DNA from: Actinosomnolentus pattersoniae (SeqCode)
GTDB lineage: Bacteria; Actinomycetota; UBA4738
Reading direction: 5' to 3'
NCBI GenBank assembly: GCA_013817655.1
Contig: JACDCJ010000031.1
Location: 1-12,657 of the forward strand
DNA: 12,657 nucleotides
The notes beneath the pieces are model-generated. The model was not told the origin of the DNA and searched no databases. It saw only the letters and a list, made by a program, of their open reading frames with translations. This document shows positions 5,361-11,789 of this stretch, piece by piece. Each line of letters starts with the position of its first letter. Positions within the stretch are counted from its first letter, which is position 1. The position numbers and the translations under genes were made by a program.

Positions 5361-6463
5361 CTCTGGAAGGAACCGACCGGGACGCCTCCGTCCTCGACGA
5401 CCCAGGTGTCGCCTGAATGGAGGAGCTTGCCCAGATCGCCCCGTCCGAGCTTCTCCGTGGCGAGCGCGATCTGCCGGTCCATGAGCTCCCCGTAGACGGG
5501 GCGACGAACGTCCCGGAAGACCCCGAGCGCCGTCGGCTCGGTGGGCCCGGAGGATAGGTTCGCGAGCGCGAACGCGGGGGCGGGGTTCGGATGCCCCGAG
5601 TCGTGGACGTAGACGAGCTCCTCCGGCGTATCGGCGGTGTCCGCGATGCGAAGCGTCCCGTCGAACTCCACAGCCACGCAGCGGGCTCCGTCCGGCCCGA
5701 ACGTCACCGGCTTCCCATCCTCCAGCCGGATTTGGTTCAGGCCCTTCGTCTCCTTGCCGGTGAGCGCGAGGAAGGCGTCGTCGTTGAAGACGTTGCAGTT
5801 CTGGTAGATCTCGACGAAGGCGACGCCCTCGTGGGCGGCGGCCCGCCGGAGGACGCCAGTCAGGTGCTGCCGGTCCACGTCGACGGTGCGGGCGACGAAG
5901 CTCGCCTCGGCTCCCAGGGCGAGCGCCACTGGGTTGAACGGATGGTCCAGGGAGCCGAACGGAGTCGACTTGGTGACCTTCCCCTCCTCGCTCGTCGGTG
6001 AGTACTGCCCCTTCGTGAGTCCGTAGATCTGGTTGTTGAACATCAGGATCTTGACGTTCACGTTCCTGCGCAGCGCATGGATGAGGTGGTTGCCCCCGAT
6101 GGAGAGCGCGTCACCGTCGCCCGTGACGACCCAGACGGAGAGATCCGGACGGGCCGTCGCCACGCCTGTGGCGATCGCCGGCGCCCGGCCGTGGATCCCA
6201 TGCACCCCGTAGGTGTCCATGTAGTACACGAAACGGCCCGAGCACCCGATGCCCGTCACGAACACCATCTGCTCCGGCGGGATGCCGAGCTCGGGGACGA
6301 ACGCCTGGAACGTCGAGAGGATGGCGTAGTCGCCGCATCCCGGGCACCAGCGCACCTCCTGGTCGCTCGCGAAGTCCTTCTTCGTGAGGGTCAGTGCGGC
6401 CCCGGACCCCGGCCCTCCGCCGCCGTCCGGTCCGTGCCGTCCACCGTTTCCGACCGTCGTCAA
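5357..6463 (-). CDS. korB: 2-oxoacid:ferredoxin oxidoreductase, beta subunit (2-oxoglutarate type)
   Basis: A 368-aa thiamine-diphosphate subunit that works with the KorA product to convert 2-oxoglutarate (or a related 2-oxoacid) and CoA to acyl-CoA and CO2 while reducing ferredoxin. Cysteines for the [4Fe-4S] cluster are C40 and C43 in WCPGCGDY, C74 in GIGCSGRF and C223 in NCNVFND. The ThDP/Mg motif runs from GDGDALSIGGNH (115-126) to the asparagines in FNNQIYG (143-144). The chosen start is a TTG at 6461-6463 overlapping the korA stop as TTGA, with GAGGAG about 10 nt ahead. A Gly-rich linker precedes the conserved LTKKDF region, so a slightly later start is possible. The length fits mycobacterial KorB. 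The ferredoxin partner is not in the window. Confidence 0.93.
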   Translation of the reverse strand: MTTVGNGGRHGPDGGGGPGSGAALTLTKKDFASDQEVRWCPGCGDYAILSTFQAFVPELGIPPEQMVFVTGIGCSGRFVYYMDTYGVHGIHGRAPAIATGVATARPDLSVWVVTGDGDALSIGGNHLIHALRRNVNVKILMFNNQIYGLTKGQYSPTSEEGKVTKSTPFGSLDHPFNPVALALGAEASFVARTVDVDRQHLTGVLRRAAAHEGVAFVEIYQNCNVFNDDAFLALTGKETKGLNQIRLEDGKPVTFGPDGARCVAVEFDGTLRIADTADTPEELVYVHDSGHPNPAPAFALANLSSGPTEPTALGVFRDVRRPVYGELMDRQIALATEKLGRGDLGKLLHSGDTWVVEDGGVPVGSFQS

Positions 6464-8304
6464 CTCGTCAGTCTCCTCGTGATCTGCTCGTCCATGTCGG
6501 CGGCCAGGATCGGCTGCCCCTGCACCTTGGTGTAGCTCTCGGCATCCAGCAGGAAGCGGGCTCGAACCAGCATCGCGAGCTGGCCGGTGTTCATCTCGGG
6601 GATCAGCACCCGCCGGTAGCGGCGAAGCACCCCCTCGATGTTCCTCGGCCATGGGTTGAGGTGGGTGAGGTGCGCGTGCGCCACCTTTCTCCCGCTTCTC
6701 CTCGTTCTGCGAACCGATCCCCGGATCGCACCGAACGTGGAGCCCCACCCCAGGACCAAGAGCTCCGCGTCTCCCGTCTCGTCGTCGACCTCGAGCAGCG
6801 GGATGTCGTCCGCGATCTTCGCGACCTTCGCCGCTCGCAGCTTCGTCATGCGCTCGTGGTTCTCGGCCTCGTAGGAGATGTTCCCCGTGACGTCCTCTTT
6901 CTCCAGCCCGCCGATCCGGTGGCGCAGGCCGGGCGTTCCGGGAACCGCCCACGGACGGGCCAGATTCTCGTCGCGCAGGTACGGCATGAAGCCATCGTCG
7001 TGGTTGACCTGCGTGGCGAAATGAGGGTCGATCTCGGGAAGGCCGTCCACGTCGGGCAGCCGCCAGGGCTCCGAGGAGTTGCCGAGGAAGGTGTCGCTCA
7101 GAAGGATCACCGGGGTGCGGTACTTGACCGCGATCCGCGCGGCCTCGAGCGCCGTGTCGAAGCAGTTCGCCGGCGTCGATGCGGCCACGACCGGGAGCGG
7201 GGACTCCCCATGCCGTCCATACAGAGCCGCCAGGAGATCGGCGGCCTCGGTCTTCGTCGGCATGCCCGTGGACGGGCCCGCCCGTTGGACGTCCACGACG
7301 ATGAGCGGCAGCTCAAGGGCGACCGCGAGGCTGATCGTCTCTTGCTTCAGGTCGAGGCCGGGACCGCTCGTCCCCGTAACGCCGAGCTGACCGGCGAACG
7401 AGGCGCCGAGGGCGGCGCCTATCGCGGCGATCTCGTCCTCGGCCTGGAGCGTCCGGACGGCGAAGTTCTTGTGGCGTGACAGCTCGTGGAGGAGCTCGGA
7501 GGCGGGGGTGATCGGATAGCTCGAGTAGAAGATGGGCAGCCCGCTCCTCACGCTGGCCGCCACCAGCCCCCAGGCCAGCGCGGTGCTGCCCGCTATGTTC
7601 CGGTAGGTGCCCGGCAGCGCCGGCGCCGGCTTCACCTCGTAGGTGTGAGCGAACAGCTCTGTTGTCTCACCGAAGTTGTAGCCGGCACGGAAGGCCGCGA
7701 GGTTGGCCCGAAGGATGTCGGGCTTGCGATTGAACTTCTTCTCGACCCACTTGGTGGTGACGTCCGTAGGACGGCTGTACATCCACGACAGCAGCCCGAG
7801 CGCGAACATGTTCTTGGAGCGCTCGGCCTCCTTCTTGGTCAGCCCCATGCCCTCGGTGGCTCTGACCGTGATCGATGTCATCGGGACCCGGTAGACGCGG
7901 TATCCGCCGAGCGACCCGTCGTCGAGGGGATTCGTCGAGTAGCCGGCCTTCTCGAGGTTCCGATCGACGAAGGCGTCCTCGTTCACGATGAGGGTGCCGT
8001 TCGGCTCGAGATCCCGGAGGTTGGTCTGCAGGGCGGCGGGATTCATCGCGATCAGGACGTTCGGGGCGTCGCCGGGCGTGACGATGTCCTGGGAGGCGAA
8101 GTGGATCTGGAAGGCGGACACGCCGGCCAGCGTTCCGGCCGGGGCGCGTATCTCGGCGGGAAAGTCGGGAAGGGTCGCCAGGTCGTTCCCGAGCACCGCG
8201 GTCGCATTGGTGAACCGGTCGCCGGTCAACTGCATCCCATCGCCGGAATCGCCGGCGAAGCGCACGACGACGCGCTCCTTCTGCTCGACGGTCTTGGTGG
8301 GCAT
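6460..8304 (-). CDS. korA: 2-oxoacid:ferredoxin oxidoreductase, fused gamma-alpha subunit (2-oxoglutarate type)
   Basis: A 614-aa protein with two domains in the order seen in mycobacterial KorA. The N-terminal gamma domain (about 1-195) carries the GDSGDG loop at 18-23. The alpha (pyrimidine-binding) domain starts near 235 and contains SSYPITPASE (261-270), GTSGPGLDLK (311-320) and VQRAGPSTGMPTKTEA (339-354). The C-terminal swivel domain includes GWGSTFGAIR (519-528) and IPEMNTGQL (568-576). No CxxCxxC ferredoxin domain is fused, so electrons leave through the KorB cluster to an external ferredoxin. The ATG at 8304 has CGAGGAGCGAC immediately upstream. It is the first gene of a two-gene operon, preceded by a 6-8-6 inverted repeat at 8328-8347. 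These enzymes can replace or supplement 2-oxoglutarate dehydrogenase in the TCA cycle. Confidence 0.94.
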   Translation of the reverse strand: MPTKTVEQKERVVVRFAGDSGDGMQLTGDRFTNATAVLGNDLATLPDFPAEIRAPAGTLAGVSAFQIHFASQDIVTPGDAPNVLIAMNPAALQTNLRDLEPNGTLIVNEDAFVDRNLEKAGYSTNPLDDGSLGGYRVYRVPMTSITVRATEGMGLTKKEAERSKNMFALGLLSWMYSRPTDVTTKWVEKKFNRKPDILRANLAAFRAGYNFGETTELFAHTYEVKPAPALPGTYRNIAGSTALAWGLVAASVRSGLPIFYSSYPITPASELLHELSRHKNFAVRTLQAEDEIAAIGAALGASFAGQLGVTGTSGPGLDLKQETISLAVALELPLIVVDVQRAGPSTGMPTKTEAADLLAALYGRHGESPLPVVAASTPANCFDTALEAARIAVKYRTPVILLSDTFLGNSSEPWRLPDVDGLPEIDPHFATQVNHDDGFMPYLRDENLARPWAVPGTPGLRHRIGGLEKEDVTGNISYEAENHERMTKLRAAKVAKIADDIPLLEVDDETGDAELLVLGWGSTFGAIRGSVRRTRRSGRKVAHAHLTHLNPWPRNIEGVLRRYRRVLIPEMNTGQLAMLVRARFLLDAESYTKVQGQPILAADMDEQITRRLTS

Positions 8305-8327
8305 GTCGCTCCTCGGGACGAAGGGCA

Positions 8328-8347
8328 GTAGTCCATACCTAGACTAC
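8328..8347. promoter_or_regulatory. inverted repeat upstream of korA, candidate operator
   Basis: GTAGTC (8328-8333) and GACTAC (8342-8347) form a perfect dyad with an 8-nt spacer, 24 nt upstream of the korA ATG and in the only gap (8305-8385) between korA and the oxidase gene. It is not followed by a T-run and is not especially G+C rich, which suits a protein-binding site better than a terminator. The -10 box of korA is not obvious and may overlap it. Confidence 0.35.
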
Positions 8348-8385
8348 GCCTTCCTCGCGGGGCCGAAGCGACGGTCTCGCGATTC

Positions 8386-9837
8386 TCAGCCGAGGCGCAG
8401 GATCTTCGCCACCGACGGCACACCGGCCGAGTTGAGGAGGAAGAGCATGTAGTGCCCGGGGGGCGCCAGCTCCGGCCCCGCGGGCGCGGTGGCGTTCAGC
8501 TGTCCGCCTCCGGCACTGAAGGCCAGGTCGGCGTACCGCTGCTCGAAGTTGTTGGCGTGGGTCGTCGAGCCGAGCCTCACCAGGGCCGCTCGCGTGATGG
8601 CGCCTGCGTTCGGCGTCCCGATCGAGAAGGCTTGCCCGTAAGTGATGGAGGCCGGTGCCGACGAGATCGTCGGCCGCGCGCCCTGGAAAAGGTACGGCGG
8701 GCTGTAGTACTCGATCGTCCTCGGCATGTCGCCTCCGTCCGAGCCCGCCGAGACCACCCTTCCGTCAGGGAGCAGCAGCGCGGTGGAGTGATATGTGCGG
8801 TTCGCGGCCTGGGAGGCCATGTCACGCCACAGGCCGGTGGCGGGGTCGTAGAGCTCGGCCTGACGCACCGGGTTGTCGTAGAGGTTCGGGCCCTGGCCGC
8901 CGCCGACCGCGAGGATGGAGCCGTCGGCCAACAGCACCGTGTTGTGGTTGTACCGGGCGTGGTGCATGCCGTCCGAGAAAGTCCACTGGGGGGTGGCATC
9001 GGAGAGGTCGATTATCTCCGTCGAGTCGAGCGGGCCCCAGCCTCCGGCGACGAAGACCCTCTCGGGAGCCTTCGTCGTGTCGGGCTCCGGAAGGAGCACG
9101 GCCCCCGCGAACGACCGCCACCCGCCGTTCATGTTGTCCACGAACGACCAGGAGTTCGAGTCGGGGTGGAACAGCACCCCCTCCTGGTTCGGGCCGGCGC
9201 GGAACACGCTTCCGTCTGGCATGACGAACATGCGGGGGTAGAGGTCCGAGTCGGAGTTCGCCGATCGGGGCAGGAGCGTCCACTGCTCCGTGTCCGGGTC
9301 GTAGGACTCCATCCGCTTGACGAGCGTCTCGCCGTCAGCTGCCAGCCCGCTCAGGACGAGGGTCGTGCCGTCCGGCATCTGGACGGGAGTCGGGTACCAG
9401 CGGGCCTTGAACATCGCGTTGCCGTCCGTCCAGGTCTGCGTCTGCGGGTCATAGATCGTCACGGCACGAATGCCGTTGAAGCCGGGCCCGTCGTACTTCT
9501 CCCCGCCGACGGCGAGGACCCTGCCGTCGGGGAGCAGGGAGTGTCCCGAGCAGAAGATGTTCCGGCGGATCCGGAGCGACACGTCGGTGTTCTCGCCCGT
9601 GACCGGGTCGATGACGTGCGCCTCCGAGCCGATCTGATCGAAAGGGTACTCGTACAGCAGGACCTCGCCGGTCGGCAGAAGCGCCGCATGGATCCCGATG
9701 ACGCCGACGTCGATGGGAGCGGACCACCGTCCGACATCTCCCGGTCCCTGCGGTGATGCCGCCGCGGTCCCTGCCCCGGCCGCGAGCTGCACCGCGGCCA
9801 CACAGAGCAGGAGTGGCAGTAGCTTTGCGCGCCTCAC
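8386..9837 (-). CDS. secreted copper-radical oxidase (galactose/glyoxal oxidase-like, kelch propeller + DUF1929)
   Basis: A 483-aa exported enzyme. Residues 1-28 form a signal peptide (MRRAK, hydrophobic core, then ATAAAS-like end). A kelch-type beta-propeller with repeats such as VLAVGGEKYD and ILAVGGGQG follows, then a C-terminal immunoglobulin-like DUF1929 domain (about 385-483). All five copper-radical residues of galactose oxidase are matched: C96 in FCSGH and Y148 in ARWYPT for the thioether pair, Y349-H350 in RTYHS, and H427 in STTHANN. C96 is the only cysteine in the mature chain. The family oxidises primary alcohols or aldehydes with O2, releasing H2O2. The LYPRMFV region looks closer to glyoxal oxidases and Streptomyces GlxA than to fungal galactose oxidase, so the substrate is open. 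The GTG at 9837 follows GGGAGGAGGAG. Confidence 0.9.
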   Translation of the reverse strand: MRRAKLLPLLLCVAAVQLAAGAGTAAASPQGPGDVGRWSAPIDVGVIGIHAALLPTGEVLLYEYPFDQIGSEAHVIDPVTGENTDVSLRIRRNIFCSGHSLLPDGRVLAVGGEKYDGPGFNGIRAVTIYDPQTQTWTDGNAMFKARWYPTPVQMPDGTTLVLSGLAADGETLVKRMESYDPDTEQWTLLPRSANSDSDLYPRMFVMPDGSVFRAGPNQEGVLFHPDSNSWSFVDNMNGGWRSFAGAVLLPEPDTTKAPERVFVAGGWGPLDSTEIIDLSDATPQWTFSDGMHHARYNHNTVLLADGSILAVGGGQGPNLYDNPVRQAELYDPATGLWRDMASQAANRTYHSTALLLPDGRVVSAGSDGGDMPRTIEYYSPPYLFQGARPTISSAPASITYGQAFSIGTPNAGAITRAALVRLGSTTHANNFEQRYADLAFSAGGGQLNATAPAGPELAPPGHYMLFLLNSAGVPSVAKILRLG

Positions 9838-9960
9838 GCGCTCCTCCTCCCGACGAGCCCCCTATGGAGTTCCTTCTACACCAGCGGCGCGGGCCGGCGA
9901 TAGTCGGCCAAACGAGGGACCGGCCGGAGCTTCAGGAGGGAGGTTGGTGGCGGCGCAGGC

Positions 9961-10281
9961 TCAGGAGAAGGAGTTGCCGCAGGCGCACCCGCCCTGTGCG
10001 AGCGGGTTGTCGATCGTGAACCCGGACTGCTCCAGCGTGTCGACGAAGTCGATCTTCGCTTCCTTGAGGTAGGGGACGCTCATCCGGTCGACCACAACTC
10101 GAACGCCGAACTGCTCGGCCGTCACGTCCTTCTCGGACACGTCGTCGTCCAGGTACATCGAATATCGGAGTCCGGAGCATCCACCCGGCTGCACGGCGAC
10201 GCGCAGCGCGATGTCGGACCGTCCCTCTTCGACAAGCAGCTGCTTGACCTTCCCTGCCGCCATCTCGCTCAGCATGATCAT
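9961..10281 (-). CDS. A-type iron-sulfur carrier protein (IscA/SufA/ErpA/HesB family)
   Basis: A 106-aa cytosolic protein that holds and passes on Fe-S clusters. The three invariant cysteines are present: C35 in PGGCSGLRY and C99/C101 in GGCACGNSFS. Length and the C-terminal placement of CxC are typical. The ATG at 10281 is preceded by CGAGGAG with 8 nt spacing, which makes it better than the GTG at 10290. A TATAAT at 10325-10320 gives a leader of about 30 nt. It stands between two secreted kelch proteins and no Suf/Isc partners adjoin, so it is probably a stand-alone carrier. Clients could include KorB, which has a [4Fe-4S] cluster, though that link is inference. Whether it is ErpA-like or SufA-like cannot be settled from sequence alone. 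Confidence 0.93.
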   Translation of the reverse strand: MIMLSEMAAGKVKQLLVEEGRSDIALRVAVQPGGCSGLRYSMYLDDDVSEKDVTAEQFGVRVVVDRMSVPYLKEAKIDFVDTLEQSGFTIDNPLAQGGCACGNSFS

Positions 10282-10319
10282 GTCCAGCACTCCTCGGGAT
10301 GCGATGACCGTCGACTCCG

Positions 10320-10325
10320 ATTATA
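10320..10325 (-). promoter_or_regulatory. -10 promoter element of the Fe-S carrier gene
   Basis: A perfect TATAAT on the minus strand, 38 nt upstream of the ATG at 10281. A start about 7 nt further on leaves a leader of about 30 nt containing the GAGGAG ribosome-binding site. No strong -35 match is visible at the expected distance. The AT-rich box stands out sharply in this GC-rich sequence. Confidence 0.55.
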
Positions 10326-10402
10326 CGTGAGGTTTCTGCGGATCCTTGCGGCCTCCGCGCCGGCCAACCCCCGGGCCGGGCGACAATCAGGCCGGGAGGT
10401 TG

Positions 10403-10433
10403 GGTGGGGCGCACGCGTCCCGTGCGCCCCACC
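10403..10433 (-). terminator. strong hairpin after the kelch gene, probable terminator without T-run
   Basis: A perfect 13-bp inverted repeat (10403-10415 with 10421-10433, arms GGTGGGGCGCACG and CGTGCGCCCCACC) with a 5-nt loop begins 6 nt past the stop of the leftward kelch gene. No T-run follows on the minus strand. U-less hairpins of this kind are often assigned as terminators in high-GC actinobacteria. It separates the kelch gene from the Fe-S carrier promoter at 10325. Confidence 0.6.
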
Positions 10434-10439
10434 GATGGA

Positions 10440-11633
10440 TCAGCTCGTCGTGGGGCTTCGGTCGGGGCCTGGCGCCGAGCCGGAGCCGGTATGGTCCGAC
10501 GCCGGAGCGGCAGTGCCCTGGCCTTCCTCGCTGGAGAAGATCGGGTCGATGAACCCCGACTCCTCGCCGTAGCCACCCAGGATGAACATGACCGGCCGAC
10601 GTCCCAGCGTGATCAGCGCACCGGCGTGGTTGCGACGGTTCTCGTTCAGCGAACCGACCAGCGACCAGGTGTCCCCCGCGACGTCGTAGAAGTACGTGTC
10701 CGGGACTGCGTTCGGCCACTGACCACAACCGGCCAGGACTATCCCCCGGTGCAGCCCGGCGCTCCTAACCGCGAAGGCCTGCGACTCGTCGCACGGGACC
10801 GGCAGGTCGGCGACCCCGGCGTCGTCCCACCCCCCGGACGGGGGCGCCCAGGCCTCTACCGTCGGCATGGGGATCAGGCTTCCGGCCGAGTTCTGGTCGC
10901 CGCCGACGGCGTAGATCCGGCCACCGCGTTCCGTGGGAGTGATGTACCCACGCGCCACGTTCAGATCGGGCCCAGGCGACCACTTGGAACCGTCCGGCGC
11001 GAGGGGGTCGAACACCCAGGTCTCGGCCGACTGGTCGTCCACGCAGCCGTTCGCCGCGAAGGAGAGGCCGCCCATGACGTAGGCCTGATTCCCGTAGGTT
11101 TCGACCCCATTGGCGGGCAGGCTCACGCAGCCGGCCGGGGTCATCCCCGGCCAGGGGTCGTCGGAAAGGACCTCCGCCGTGTTCGTCGCCGGGTAGTAGA
11201 CCTGAACCGTGGTCACGATCTGGGCCGCCGCATCGCGACCCCCAAAGATGTAGAGACCCAGCCCGTTCTGGCCATGCAGCGCGGCGATCCCGTAGTTCGA
11301 TACCGGGACGGGCATGTCGACGCCCGTGTCCGCGTAGACGCCGGCGGGCACGTCGTAGTACCAGACGGAACCGTCGGTAACGTCACCGAGCGTGCGAAAC
11401 CCCAGGTAGTACACGCGCCGGTCCGAGCGGACGTAGTGTCCGTCGAAGCGGGTGCCGGCGAACGGGCTCGGATCGCCGATGACCCACTCGACCGACAAGC
11501 CGAGCGCAGGATCGAGGGTGGGGTCCTGGGACCCCAGAGCCGGTGGCTGGGCCGCCACGGCGGGAACGCCGAAGATCATCGCGGACGTCGCCACCAGCAG
11601 GACGAGTCCGCTCAGGTGGTATCGCCTGTGCAC
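10440..11633 (-). CDS. secreted kelch-repeat beta-propeller protein, no copper site
   Basis: A 397-aa exported protein. A short basic start (HRRYH) precedes a hydrophobic signal core (LVLLVATSAMIFGVPAVAA), with cleavage likely after AVAA or AQ near residue 28. At least five kelch-like blades are visible by their double-glycine strands: YIFGGRD, AYVMGGLSF, IYAVGGDQN, GIVLAGCGQ and MFILGGYGE. Four cysteines (169, 197, 281, 303) could form two disulphides. The Cys-Tyr and Tyr-His residues of copper-radical oxidases are absent, so a binding role is more likely than catalysis. The C-terminus is a Ser/Pro/Gly-rich tail without an LPxTG or membrane anchor. The GTG at 11633 has GGGAGGTGA with 5-6 nt spacing; the GTG at 11642 sits against that SD and is rejected. 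Ligand unknown. Confidence 0.85.
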   Translation of the reverse strand: MHRRYHLSGLVLLVATSAMIFGVPAVAAQPPALGSQDPTLDPALGLSVEWVIGDPSPFAGTRFDGHYVRSDRRVYYLGFRTLGDVTDGSVWYYDVPAGVYADTGVDMPVPVSNYGIAALHGQNGLGLYIFGGRDAAAQIVTTVQVYYPATNTAEVLSDDPWPGMTPAGCVSLPANGVETYGNQAYVMGGLSFAANGCVDDQSAETWVFDPLAPDGSKWSPGPDLNVARGYITPTERGGRIYAVGGDQNSAGSLIPMPTVEAWAPPSGGWDDAGVADLPVPCDESQAFAVRSAGLHRGIVLAGCGQWPNAVPDTYFYDVAGDTWSLVGSLNENRRNHAGALITLGRRPVMFILGGYGEESGFIDPIFSSEEGQGTAAPASDHTGSGSAPGPDRSPTTS

Positions 11634-11638
11634 TTCCC

Positions 11639-11647
11639 TCACCTCCC
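11639..11647 (-). promoter_or_regulatory. ribosome binding site fixing the kelch gene start
   Basis: On the minus strand GGGAGGTGA is a near-perfect anti-SD complement and lies 5 nt upstream of the GTG at 11631-11633. An upstream in-frame GTG at 11640-11642 is itself part of this SD, so it cannot use it. The shorter protein (397 aa) is preferred. Confidence 0.65.
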
Positions 11648-11757
11648 TCTTCGCGGGCGAGGCCGACGTGCGAGCGAGCGCCCCAGCGTGGCGGGCGCGG
11701 CACCCGGCGCGTGTGGGGCGCGATGTGATCGTATACCGCTCGGCGCGCCGGGCGAAA

Positions 11758-11768
11758 GTCGGACCGAC
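11758..11768. other. short palindrome between the glycerate kinase and kelch genes
   Basis: GTCGG-A-CCGAC is a perfect 5-bp-arm palindrome around one base, flanked by AAA and ATTT, in the 156-nt gap between the glycerate kinase stop and the kelch start. The loop is too tight for an RNA hairpin, so a protein-binding site is the more natural reading. A weak TACGAT -10-like box for the kelch gene lies about 25 nt further along the minus strand (11733-11728). Nothing else is recognised in this gap. Confidence 0.25.
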
Positions 11769-11789
11769 ATTTCCGGAGTGTCGACCGGG

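Noticed and set aside
6394..8331. Two long plus-strand open frames opposite korA
   Set aside because: korA is unambiguous on the minus strand; these frames carry no motif and no ribosome-binding site.
8452..9756. 434-codon plus-strand open frame opposite the copper-radical oxidase
   Set aside because: The antisense product is low-complexity Arg/Val/Gly, while the minus strand has every copper ligand of a known family.
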